From: Smallanthus sonchifolius | Lineage: Eukaryota > Streptophyta > Magnoliopsida > Asterales > Asteraceae | DNA: 64,000 nt | Reading direction: 5' to 3' | Assembly: GCA_023525975.1 (NCBI GenBank) | Contig: CM042025.1 | Span: forward strand, 1,689,001-1,753,000 | Shown here: positions 46,777 through 56,478 of the stretch, one piece after another | Position numbering within the stretch: position 1 is the stretch's first letter | How the letters are laid out: each line of letters starts with the position of its first letter | Position numbers and translations under genes: made by a program | The notes under the pieces: model-generated | The model's input: only the letters and a program-made list of their open reading frames with translations | Told to the model about the DNA's origin: nothing | Database searches by the model: none

Positions 46777-47376
46777 GAGTAAACTGCCATTTTCGTCCCT
46801 GTGGTTTGGTCAAAATTGTCACTTTCATCCAATAGTTTGTTTTTTTGTATCTGGGTCCTCGTGGTTTTAAAATATTGTCATTTTCATCCTCGTGGTTTTA
46901 AAATATTGCCACTTTCATCCAGTCAGCTAACACCGTCCGTTTTTCTCAATTAAATGAGGGGTATTTCAGTCCTTTTACATATTTGTTTTATTTCTTCATC
47001 TTTTTTACTCACTTTTTAATCATAGAAACAAGCGACGGAGGTGTCCCAGTGGTGCTCGTCGAAAACTGGTCAGGAAAAGAGGAAGAAGGCCAGCAGGTGG
47101 ATGATTAAATTAGAGGTTAAATTGGGGATGATTAAAAAGTGAGAGTAAAAAAGATGAAAAAATAAAACAAATAAGTAAAAGGACTGAAATACCCCTCATT
47201 TAACTGAGAAAAACGGACGGTGTTAGCTGACTGGATGAAAGTGACAATATTTTAAAACCACGAGGATGAAAATGGCAATATTTTAAAACCATGAGGACCC
47301 AGATACAAAAAAACAAACTATTGGATGAAAGTGACAATTTTGATCAAACCACAGGGACGAAAATGACAGTTTACTC
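46777..47376. mobile_element. Mutator-type foldback element, 600 bp, 9-bp target duplication
   Basis: TTTTATATA at 46768-46776 and 47377-47385 flanks two nearly perfect inverted arms of about 250 bp, each starting GAGTAAACTG(C/T)CATTTTCG. A central loop of about 95 bp is unrelated to the arms and GC-richer. The 9-bp duplication and long arms indicate a non-autonomous MULE. No transposase is present. Confidence 0.92.
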
Positions 47377-47789
47377 TTTTATATATAATTATTTTTCATC
47401 CAAGGTTAAAAGTTAAAACATATTGTGGGAAAAATAGAAGTGGGTCAAGAGGCGAGGAAAGGAAATAAAGTTGAGGAACACGTGTCAAACATGCAGAGAA
47501 GAAAGTCTTAAAGTGGGTCCGGATCCAGCATGCGGCCAATGAGCAATTGATGTGGCCAACGTAGTTTTAGCTGGAATTACAGGGTGGCCCGACACCAACC
47601 ACCAATCGACGCCGTTTTGTCCCCACACATCGCATGCGGTTTCAAACATATTAATATCTACACAAATAAATTTATCACCCTTGCCCCTTGGGCATATTGC
47701 CGAACGATACTATGAAGTTAAGCTAGACTTCAGGGTATTATAGGTTTTAAGTTTGAATCTTGATATTTAAATCTTGCTTTTAGTCTAGA
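47377..47789. other. Gene-free stretch
   Basis: No supported gene. GGTTTTAAGTTTGAATCTTGA near 47743 may be the B-box part of a decayed SINE. Confidence 0.4.
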
Positions 47790-48072
47790 CAGGGACGGCT
47801 CAATATATTTTGGGGACTAAAGCTAACATTAAAATTGTGGTTTTTTGTGAAAGTTTTCTAAATATATAAAATTACTAAAATGTAATTTTATTGAGCGTGA
47901 AAACGTATAATGTTTACACAAAAGTTGATAGATTATCATTTATCTCTAAAAACACAAAAGTTGATAAATTATCACATATATTTTTACGTTAAAATATAAA
48001 TTGAAGTAGTTTCTTCAATTTTTGGGGGCCTAAAACAGTTGTTTATTTGCTTGTACTGTAGAGTCACCCCTG
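47790..48072. mobile_element. hAT-type MITE, 283 bp
   Basis: AGTCTAGA (47782-47789) and AGTCTAGG (48073-48080) match at seven of eight positions. They flank inverted ends CAGGGACGGCTC (left) and CAGGGGTGACTC (right, reverse complement). Confidence 0.8.
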
Positions 48073-48149
48073 AGTCTAGGCTTGGTGAGTTGGGTCGGGT
48101 TTAACCCAATCATGAATAGAAGGTTTAGATTTGTATTTCTAAAAAAATA

Positions 48150-48236
48150 ATAATAATAATAATAAATTTCCCACTTGGTAGAAGCTCATACCTCTTAAAG
48201 GGAAGGTCTCAAGTTTAAACTTTGGAATCACCCCCG
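48150..48236 (+). mobile_element. SINE-like remnant beside the nested stack
   Basis: CACTTGGTAGAAGCTCATA is followed by GGTCTCAAGTTTAAACTT, spaced like the polymerase III A and B boxes of plant SINEs. The tail is not preserved because other elements follow. Confidence 0.4.
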
Positions 48237-48959
48237 TAGATGTGCACAAAAAAACCGATTCCGGAACCGGAATCGGCCTACCCAACCCGAACCGGTTCCG
48301 GTTCCTACCCGGTATCTCCAAGAACCGGTTCCTACCCGATCATACCCGTTGGTTCCTACCCAGTTTTAGGTTTTTGATGCTCGACCGGTTCATACCTGGA
48401 CCCGAACTGGAACCCGTTCCTACCCGGACCCGACAAGAACCGGTTCCTACCTGGACCTGAACCGGAACCGGTTCCTACCCGGACCCGACAAGAACCGGTT
48501 CCTACCTGTAAGGCCCCAAACTCGGGAGGCCTCACGTATTGGATTTACTCATCAACACATAGCTCTTAAACATAAAACATATATCACTAACAACGGAAAT
48601 GAATTAAAATCTCAACATACGCAGCGGAAACATAACATGTCTAAACATAACTTGTCTGAAACTGCATGAACTTTAAACAACATCAAACTAAAACATAACA
48701 TAAACGAGATGTCAGATGCTGATCTTCGGGTAACTCTTCTCGCCAAGCCAAGCATCCACTTCCATCTACTGCCACCTACACTTAACTGATGTGCATACTA
48801 AAAATCAGCAACGCTGAGTGAGTTCTAACGTTTACTTTGAATCAATCATACAAAAGATTTACTAATACATATATACTGCCAATAAGCAAAAACTTTACAT
48901 ACTTTACTTTTCAAACAATTTAAAACATATAATAAACTGTCAATTCCTCTTTAATGTAC

Positions 48960-49205
48960 TGCCCTCATGGCTTACATCCATGAACCGACAAGTACCTGGT
49001 CAATGCCCCCGTGGCTTACACCATGAACCGACACTACCGCTTATCCGTCAATTCCCTTGTCACTACTGTAACGCCCCCATGGTCAACGACCATGAACCGA
49101 CGAGTACCTGGTCAATGCCCCCCATGATCAATGACCATGAACCGACAATACCATGGTCAATGCCCCCATGATCAACGACCATGAACCGACAATACCGCTT
49201 AACAC
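48960..49205. repeat. Hairpin-bearing tandem repeats in the solo LTR
   Basis: A motif of about 43 bp with CCCCATGGTCAACGACCAT and GAACCGAC recurs four to five times with variation. The inner part is self-complementary (ATGGTC/GACCAT). Confidence 0.65.
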
Positions 49206-49429
49206 TACGGGGAGGTTGCGTGGACCTCCCGAGCAACCGCCGTCACTCATCCCAGTTGTACAACCGTTAGCGAACCCAAAGGTTCTTACTAATGGGTAGA
49301 ACCCATATATGACATCTTGTACAAGTAACATCTGTCTCAAGGACCTTTATAGCTGGTACACATTCCCGTAGGAAATCTATTGACTTTCTGTTCATAAAAC
49401 TTTATCTGCCTTGTTCATAACTTAACATG

Positions 49430-49660
49430 TATTATGCATTTGTTTATGTATATGGAAATATAGTAAACGCTTGCCATAAATGCTTTTGCTTTTACTGCAA
49501 TATATCTTAACACATATATCATGCCTTGTTTATGTATATGAAAATATAGTAAACGCTTGCCAAAATATATATCTTGCTTTACTTGAAAATACTAACACAT
49601 ATATTATGTCTTTGTTTATGTATACAGAAATATAGTAAACGCTTGCCAATAATATAGGTA
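49430..49660. repeat. About 86-bp tandem repeats in the solo LTR
   Basis: Three copies of a unit carry TTTGTTTATGTATA...AAATATAGTAAACGCTTGCC, the last motif lying near 49462, 49549 and 49635. Confidence 0.75.
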
Positions 49661-49989
49661 TACTTTGATCAAAACGTACATTTGCCTCTTTTAAACTTTA
49701 CACTAAATATAGATTTTCACTTTGTTTATTAATATAAAATATGTATTAAACACTTTACACTAAGTATGCATACCACCCCTAAAGCAGGCAAAAAGGGGAT
49801 TAGAACTCACCTGGTATCTTAGCTGCAATGGTCTACTGGATCTCACACAATCTGAACAATCATAACAATTTGACACGTATCAGACTTAACTCGACGCTAC
49901 ACGGATTCACCATTTCTGGCAAGGTGAACTTAAGGCTAAGTTCTCCTCTTTCTATCCTGACTATCCAGCTATATATACCCGTAGACCTG

Positions 49990-50144
49990 ATGCATGCGCA
50001 CTTAGCAAGTGCGCAGGGCCTTGTTCTTGCGTACTTAACAAGTACGCAGGACCTTGATCTTGCGTACTTAACAAGTACGCGAGGCCTTGTTTATGCGTAT
50101 TTAACAAGTACGCAGGGCCTTGTTCTTGCGTACTTAACAAGTAC
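49990..50144. repeat. 33-bp palindromic tandem repeats, split by the TR-GAG insertion
   Basis: Units of the form GCGTACTTAACAAGTACGC plus GGGCCTTGTTCTT repeat four to five times here and continue at 59657-59705. Each unit holds a near-perfect inverted repeat around AACA. Reverse-oriented relatives are at 62660-62790. Confidence 0.8.
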
Positions 50145-51114
50145 TGTGACCTTTCAAAATTTTTGTTGTAATAATTGTCACATAAATATTAACATTCTAT
50201 TTCAAATCATATACACGTATATTTAATCAAATTTATACAAATTGGCGTACAATTTATGTATTTTTAAAGTAAATTTTAAAAATATTTTAAGGTTATAAAC
50301 TATGTAAATTATGTTATTAAATTAAATAATTTATATAAATAAATCGATGGTTTACAATTTTATTAAATTAACCATTTAAAAAGATGGATTTTTAAATAAA
50401 AACATAAGTTTTATAAATTTTATAAACTTAAATTTCATTTTAGTTTAAAAGAATTTAAGTTAAATAAACTTAATGATTTAAATAAATAATTTAATGCATT
50501 ATTTCAAAAAGATAATTATTTAAAAAGATTAGTTTTATTAAAGAAAGTGGATTTATAAAATATATAAGTATAAAATAAATTAATTGAAATTGAAAAAGAA
50601 ATCTAATTAATTATTTAAATAAAAGTTCAGGGGTTATATTGTAATTAACCAAACTAAAAGGATTTAAAATTTAAAATCGTTGAGGGGCTGTTTCTGGTCA
50701 AATGAAACCACAGGGATTCATCCGGTATTTAATTTAAGGGCTATTCCGTATCAAACCAAACTACAGGGACTAAATCTGCCAAAACCCATTTCGTATTTCC
50801 GGTCACCCCTTCGATTTGTCCGGCGGTCCAAGGCTTTCTCCGGCGAACCCACCCGACAGGGCTGTTCCCTGCACCTCAACAGCCGACAAAGGCTTCTCTG
50901 GCTTCGTCTCCCCCACGCGATCAATACCCCTCGACCAATTTGTCTCCCCATCATCCCAATCGTCTGATCGTGTTCGTAGCCGAAAGTTCACACCTCTAAT
51001 ACGGCCCCGACAGTCAACCTCCACGCCTGCAAGTGGTCTCGACAGTTTCGTCTCGTCCTGACGAGTGTCGGGGCATGCTCAATTGCTTGTATCATTATCA
51101 GGATCAAGCCCGAC

Positions 51115-51121
51115 TATAAAT
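51115..51121 (+). promoter_or_regulatory. Putative TATA box of the 5' LTR
   Basis: TATAAAT stands in a GC-richer context about 970 bp into the LTR. The copy in the 3' LTR is at 57449-57455. Transcription would start some 30 bp on, making U3 about 1 kb and leaving more than 2.2 kb of leader in R-U5. Confidence 0.55.
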
Positions 51122-51504
51122 GGCCATGGTCGGCCCTGCACGAACTGGTTACCCTCTTTCCACACACTCTCACACCAAATTGAAGACTCCATCACTTTCG
51201 TCGTTACTAAGTGAAGCTGCAACCAAGGTTTCGAAGTCTAATTCCATCCAGAAGTCGATTCCTACTTGTGACATTTTCGGGCTTAAGTTTCTACCGACCA
51301 GGCCCTTCGCGACCAAATAGGTACCTCAAATCCATTCGATTACCTTCTGTTACCCTTTGGCAAACTATCCTAATCGAAATCGCGGCATAAATCCGTCGAT
51401 TACCGGGCAAACCCAAGTCCTCGGACACGGGTTGCCGGTTGCCGAGGACCAGCGACCATTAAAGGCTGTGTGTATATCAATTAAACAACACACACATAAC
51501 CAGC

Positions 51505-51585
51505 GATGGGCAGTAGCCCGGCTGGTTATGCGTGTGTGTGTGTGGAGTCTGAGGTCGCGGGTTCGATCCCGGTTGGCCTCCGGCC
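51505..51585 (+). repeat. tRNA-like polymerase III box pair embedded in the LTR
   Basis: TAGCCCGGCTGG (51514-51525, A-box-like) and GGTTCGATCCC (51560-51570, B box) are spaced like those of a tRNA. They sit beside CACACACATAACCAGC/GCTGGTTATGCGTGTGTG, an inverted repeat. The identical segment is in the 3' LTR (B box 57894-57904). It is probably a SINE piece captured before this element inserted. It is not a working tRNA gene, as no cloverleaf can be drawn. Confidence 0.5.
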
Positions 51586-51774
51586 CAATTTTTTTTACTT
51601 CTGTTATTATTCTTTTTATTTTATTTAATTTTCTTAACTTATTTCAATGTTATTTTATTACACTAAAGACTAAAACGAGTCGGTTTACTCGTTCGTTTAT
51701 TTTAAAATCAATTAAACTATATTTTTATAAACCATCCCATTTTTTTTTATTAAAATACATTATAATACCCCACA

Positions 51775-52235
51775 CTTTTATAAATCTTGCAATATTTTTA
51801 TAAACTTATTTAATTACATTTTTAGGTATAAAATGTCCTATATTTTTATAAATCTTGCAATATTTTTATAAACTTATTTAATTACATTTTTAGGTATAAA
51901 ATGTCCTATATTTTTATAAATCTTGCAATATTTTTATAAACTTATTTAATTACATTTTTAGGTATAAAATGTCCTATATTTTTATAAATCTTGCAATATT
52001 TTTATAAACTTATTTAATTACATTTTTAGGTATAAAATGTCCTATATTTTTATAAATCTTGCAATATTTTTATAAACTTATTTAATTACATTTTTAGATA
52101 TAAAATGTCCATATTTATATAAATCTTGTAATATCTTTATAAACTTATTTAATTACATTTTTAGATATAAAATGTCCATATTTATATAAATCTTGTAATA
52201 TCTTTATAAACTTATTTAATTACATTTTTTTTTAG
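51775..52235. repeat. 68-bp tandem repeat array in the 5' LTR
   Basis: About seven copies of an AT-rich unit contain AATCTTGCAATATTTTTATA and TTACATTTTTAGGTATAAAA. The first four to five are identical and the last ones diverge. The matching array in the 3' LTR is at about 58109-58569. Confidence 0.9.
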
Positions 52236-53388
52236 ATATAAAATGTTCTATATTTTTATAAATATTGTAACATTTTATAAACTTATTAAAATACATTTAA
52301 TATATAAAATGTCTCATTATTTTTATATGAACCTAGCAATACTTTTAATAAACTGGTTAAAATAAATTTTAATATATAAAATATCAACATAATTAATCAA
52401 ATAAAGACTTATCTGTTTATTTATTATTATTGTTTAAATACATTAAACATAATGATTAATTATTTAAAAATGTAATATTTTATAAGTCAAAGCTTTACAA
52501 AACCATATTCATTTTCTACCACATTTTATATTAAGGATATTATTATAAAACCTACACTCATTTAAATACGAATACGCACATACATACAAACATACAATAA
52601 TACCCATTTATCTACATAGGGTTTCATCGTGCTTAGGCTTCCACATACTTATCACCTGCACGCGTGGAAAAATACCCGCTTGCAAGGTGAGTTACATAGC
52701 CCCTATTTTTACATTTTTATACGTTTTGGGGTGAAACATTATACATGCTACTCACATTGTTTATACGTGTTATACATGAGACTATATGCTTATTCTTTGG
52801 ATGTACATACATTTAAACACAAGACAACCAACTGTAATATTGATAGATCTATTGTGCCTGACCAGCCCACCCGGTTAGGGTGTTTATTACTGCATACTCG
52901 GATATAACCGCGTGTTATATTCAAACATATCGGATATAGTGGGTAACTATATTCAAACATACCGGACTTAGCTGTTGTGCTCTGTTCAAGCGCGTCAAAC
53001 TCGGTTTGAATTGTGATTAAATAAATGTTACATCATATGCTATGTTTAACAAGATAAACAATGAGTTGCAAAACGATTTACACTACTATTTACTGGATTT
53101 ACTAAACCTATGTGCTCACCAACTTTTTAGTTGACACTTGATTTAAATAATGTTTCAGGTTTGGATATGTGACTACTTGCCGAAGGTTTCTCCACTTAAG
53201 GACTATGGACCTAGTTAAATAAATCAATGATTTGAACTAGACTAGGTTATTTGGAATGTATTGTATTTGGATCTTGTTGTCTTTAAATTAAATTAATGAA
53301 TTATGCAAAATTTAGCTATCATGTGCTTTTGAACAATCATCACATTGTCCGCCTCGATGATTCCGCCATCGGTCGGGGTGTGACAGAT

Positions 53389-53407
53389 TGGTATCAGAGC
53401 CATGGTT
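53389..53407 (+). other. Primer-binding site (initiator tRNA-Met)
   Basis: TGGTATCAGAGCCATGGTT begins three bases after the 5' LTR end. TGGTATCAGAGC is the standard initiator-Met primer site of plant LTR retrotransposons. Confidence 0.92.
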
Positions 53408-54302
53408 ATAGGGAATTAGGTTATTAGACACAATGACCTAGACTATAACCCTAGGACTCCCTTTTATGTGTTATGTGCTAAATGATAAATTGCTATATGA
53501 ATTATTTGTAGTTAGGTATTATTTGAATTTTCCCGAGTTTGGTACATGAGACTTATACACATACATACAAGACTTTGATACATGATACATACTTTACATA
53601 CACATTTGACAAGCAAACTTATGCAAACAAATACACTACTTATCCTTGTCCATACTCTCTCCTAATCCTTATAAATTGCAACATTCCTACACATTTTATA
53701 TTCATAGACTCTCAAATCTATTAAAATCTCGAAAATCTCGTCAATGACTTAATCTCCTGAAACGAGTAAAAGACACGTGCAATCTGGAAGGGTGACACCT
53801 GTACATTGGGTTTTCTGTCTAGGAAAGCATTTCGTATAAATCCAAATAAACGGACCCGTATGCTTTCCTGGGAATTCCTGAAGTGAGTGTTTACCTATAG
53901 GCTAAAGCATGTCTCTTTGAAAGTCTCGGGAAATTAATTAACGTTGATAAATCAATGTATTCGCAAGGATACAATCCGAACTTAAACTCAAATTTGGGGA
54001 CATTATAGCAAGATAGGAAGAACTAGACGAACATGCAAAACAAATCATTACTACGGGTGCACACGTAATAACAATTTGTAGTGCATGCAAGTCCCGGCAA
54101 TTCCTATTACGCGAATAATGATCTATAACATCATGTTCTACCCGGAATAGATGACTTAGTTTTCCCCATCAACCTAGAATAAATACACATGCACTGGCAC
54201 GCGTCATGATGAATCCCGTTTTTCTGCTTACATTATTTCCCGCTATAACTCATATATATCCATCGTATCTAAAATATCATTGTCTTTTCTTATGGTGTTA
54301 GA

Positions 54303-55541
54303 ATGCCTCCTCGACATACTAACTCTAGCAACTCCAACGTTGACCTTGCTGCACTACTTACTCAACTAGTAGGCCAAATGATCCAAGCTAACAACAATGG
54401 TAATGGGTCTAACACGCAATGGAATGGCGCAAACCCACCATACTGTACATTCAAGCATTTCAATTCTTGCAACCCCACCAAATTCTTCGGGACGGAAGGT
54501 GCAACTGGCCTTCTTCAATGGTTTGAAAGTACGAAGAGTACTTTCCTAAACAGCGATTGTCCCGACAATCTCAAAGTACGTTATGCTGCCAGCGTCTTCC
54601 AAAAACGAGCACTCACCTGGTGGAACGGTGAGAAACGTACTCGAGGCAACGAATCTGCTATGTCCTTGTCTTGGGACGAAATGAAACGACTTATGACTGA
54701 CGAGTTCTGTCCTCGCAACGAAATGAGGAAGCTCGAAGCTGAATTTTGGGATCTCACCCAATATAGCGGAGAGAATTTGGCTTACACCACTCGTTTTCAA
54801 GAACTAAGTCTGCTCGTGTCCCACATGGTTACTCCCTTAGCACGGGGAATTGAGAAATACATAGGCGGACTGCCTATGCCGCTCCAAGACACCGTATTGG
54901 GAAGTAATCCCTCCACTCTCGAAGACGCTATCCGTTTGTCTGCTGTGTTGACTGACAATCATGTCAAAGCAAGTACCTTATCTAGGAAGGGTACCAAGAA
55001 AGTGGTCGACAAAGCTGCTACTTCCGTGTCCGACAAAGATGAAGAACCCAAATTTTTCCATCATGATAGGAAGCGTAAGGCCCAAAACTTTGCGGCCGTC
55101 ATTCCTGCCGTTCCTGTGACCCAAGTTACTCCTGAGGGTCAAATTCTGAGAAATTATGTAGGTTCATTTCCCCAATGCCCTACTTGCAAGTATCACCATG
55201 CCCCGCATGCTACATGCCGTCTATGCTCAAAATGTGGACGCTATGGACACGTTGTTACTACTTGCCGTGCTCGCACTATCGTTAATCAAGCTACTCAAGA
55301 CAATCATCCAATGCCTCTCGCTATCACCTATGGACGGGTCTGTTACGAATGTGGAGACCCAAACCACTTTCGGAACCAATGTCCAAGACTTCAAAATCAA
55401 GGTGGTCCTCGTGGACGAGCCTTTAATATAAATGCTAACAAGACTCCGGCCAATGACGACACTGTCAACGGTACGTCCCTTGTTCTCTATCTTTATACAT
55501 CCGTTTTATTCAATATTCAAAATTGTGTCTCTTGCTCTTAA
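54303..55541 (+). CDS. gag: Gag protein of a chromovirus-type TR-GAG element
   Basis: One uninterrupted frame of 412 codons opens MPPRHTNSSNSN. It contains the retrotransposon Gag core (about residues 60-190: LLQWFESTKSTF, ALTWWNG, WDEMKRLMTDEFCPRNE, FQELSLLV). After a basic linker come two zinc knuckles with C-x2-C-x4-H-x4-C spacing (CSKCGRYGHVVTTC and CYECGDPNHFRNQC, about residues 309-363). It would form the cytoplasmic particle that packages the element's RNA. The last 20 or so codons run through the start of a damaged protease without its active-site motif, so the stop at 55541 is not the ancestral gag end. The frame is intact although pol is lost, as in TR-GAG elements that rely on a relative's enzymes. 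Confidence 0.92.
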   Translation: MPPRHTNSSNSNVDLAALLTQLVGQMIQANNNGNGSNTQWNGANPPYCTFKHFNSCNPTKFFGTEGATGLLQWFESTKSTFLNSDCPDNLKVRYAASVFQKRALTWWNGEKRTRGNESAMSLSWDEMKRLMTDEFCPRNEMRKLEAEFWDLTQYSGENLAYTTRFQELSLLVSHMVTPLARGIEKYIGGLPMPLQDTVLGSNPSTLEDAIRLSAVLTDNHVKASTLSRKGTKKVVDKAATSVSDKDEEPKFFHHDRKRKAQNFAAVIPAVPVTQVTPEGQILRNYVGSFPQCPTCKYHHAPHATCRLCSKCGRYGHVVTTCRARTIVNQATQDNHPMPLAITYGRVCYECGDPNHFRNQCPRLQNQGGPRGRAFNINANKTPANDDTVNGTSLVLYLYTSVLFNIQNCVSCS

Positions 55542-55647
55542 CCATCTATTTGCTAAACAACCAACCAATTTTGATAACTCGTATATCATGGTAATAGCGG
55601 ATGGGAAATCCATTGCTATAAATTCTAAAATCCGTGATTGCATATAA
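55520..55647 (+). pseudogene. Retropepsin remnant after gag, active site lost
   Basis: In another frame VSLALNHLFAKQPT, then SYIMVIADGKSI and IRDC match the protease region of chromovirus polyproteins. The D-[ST]-G-A motif that should precede VSL is missing: the DNA goes from a LFNIQ reading directly to VSL. A stop follows at 55645. Reverse transcriptase, RNase H and integrase are all absent downstream. Confidence 0.7.
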
Positions 55648-55757
55648 CAGCTATCTCATTCCTATACTTTCGCGAAACAAATCTATTATGTTTAAATTTA
55701 GTCATACAACTTGCTAGCTCTGTTAAAGTCTACTTGAATTGTTGAAGTTCTAAATCC

Positions 55758-55876
55758 TAGTAATTATGCACGGGGAATCCCCAGTATATCAAAGGGGTGG
55801 TGGGTTAGCCGCTGGTACACCCTATACATAAACCCACTTGATATAACGAGTATAAACCATGCATAAGTACTAGGAA
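55758..55876 (+). repeat. Conserved stem-loop, copy 4 (TR-GAG 3' region)
   Basis: Inner arms TATATCAA (55785-55792) and TTGATATA (55838-55845) pair perfectly. Outer arms TATGCACGG (about 55766) and CCATGCATA (about 55857) pair with one mismatch. The apical part GGGGTGGTGGGTTAGCCG is followed by CTGGTACACCCTATACATAA. Compare copies at 12863-13380 and 56021-56121. Confidence 0.75.
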
Positions 55877-56014
55877 GAGGATCGGTTCTTGAATTGTTAG
55901 ACATATTTGTGCTATGAAACCACTCATAGACGTGATAACATTTATAAATTGCACGCATTTCATTGTACAATTTTCAATTGAGAAAGGTGATTTGATTAAA
56001 ATGATCTAAATCCT

Positions 56015-56130
56015 AGTAATTATGCACGGGGGATCCCCAGTATATCAAAGGGGTGGTGGGTTAGCCGCTGGTACACCCTATACATAAACCCACTTGATAT
56101 AACGAGTATAAACCGTGCATAAGTACTAAG
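56015..56130 (+). repeat. Conserved stem-loop, copy 5 (TR-GAG 3' region)
   Basis: Inner arms TATATCAA (56041-56048) and TTGATATA (56094-56101), and outer arms TATGCACGG (56021-56029) and CCGTGCATA (56113-56121), all pair perfectly. The apical core equals that of copy 4. Copies 4 and 5 are about 256 bp apart. Confidence 0.75.
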
Positions 56131-56448
56131 AGGAGGACCGGATTTTAGAAAATGTTTTTTTGCAAAATATGAACACCCGTGGGGTGGAGTTTTAAAGGAA
56201 AATGCCATGTCACAAAGTGATTGGCACCAATATTGTTAAATCTGGGTTCTAGTAGTTTACATTCATGCGTTGTATGACATAAATCTCCTTATACTATTAG
56301 AACAATTAGTTAAAAACTCGACTCGAATTAGCATCGTCATCCGTTATCATACGATATTTCCCCGCTGAAAATTTCTTTTGTGAAGTAATTCCATCCTAAA
56401 CCTTTTGACATCTCTTTCCCGCTTCTATAACCTTCGCTAATCGAATTT

Positions 56449-56478
56449 CGGGACGAAATTCCTTCAACCTGGGGAGAC
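56449..56478 (+). other. End of pol remnant and polypurine tract region
   Basis: GAATTTCGGGACGAAATTCC, a stretch regularly found at the end of chromovirus pol genes, is followed by CTGGGGAGAC directly before the 3' LTR. GGGGAGA is the likely plus-strand primer. Confidence 0.7.

Larger units (their letters stand above)
50145..53385 (+). mobile_element. 5' LTR of the TR-GAG retrotransposon (3241 bp)
   Basis: It starts TGTGACCTTTC and ends GGGTGTGACA, followed by the primer-binding site. It matches the 3' LTR at 56479-59656 with about eleven substitutions I could see plus a 63-bp length difference near 52735-52815. Inside are a TATA box (51115), an embedded tRNA-like segment (51505-51585) and a 68-bp tandem repeat array (51775-52230). 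The flanking duplication is AGTAC here and AGCAC after the 3' LTR, one change. Confidence 0.93.

Noticed and set aside
47552..47743. A short plus-strand frame (63 codons) in the 47.4-47.8 kb gap
   Set aside because: No homology, no splice context, and composition like the surrounding non-coding DNA.
48960..49205. A CRISPR-like repeat array
   Set aside because: It is a plant LTR with tandem minisatellite units; spacers are not unique and no cas genes are possible here.
49828..50226. A 132-codon frame with LTSTQGLVLAYLTS repeats
   Set aside because: It is a translation of the 33-bp palindromic DNA repeats and runs across the LTR border at 50145.
50680..51061. Overlapping frames of 67-95 codons on both strands in the LTR
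   Set aside because: They are GC-richer U3 sequence open in several frames at once, with no domain; they are duplicated at 57014-57395 by the LTR pair.
51505..51585. A genuine tRNA gene
   Set aside because: Only the A- and B-box-like parts fit; acceptor and anticodon stems do not form and the segment sits inside an LTR.
51357..51803. A 148-codon frame, identical at 57691-58137
   Set aside because: Its identity only reflects the two LTRs. It starts in the LTR leader, crosses the tRNA-like piece and ends in AT-rich tandem repeats.
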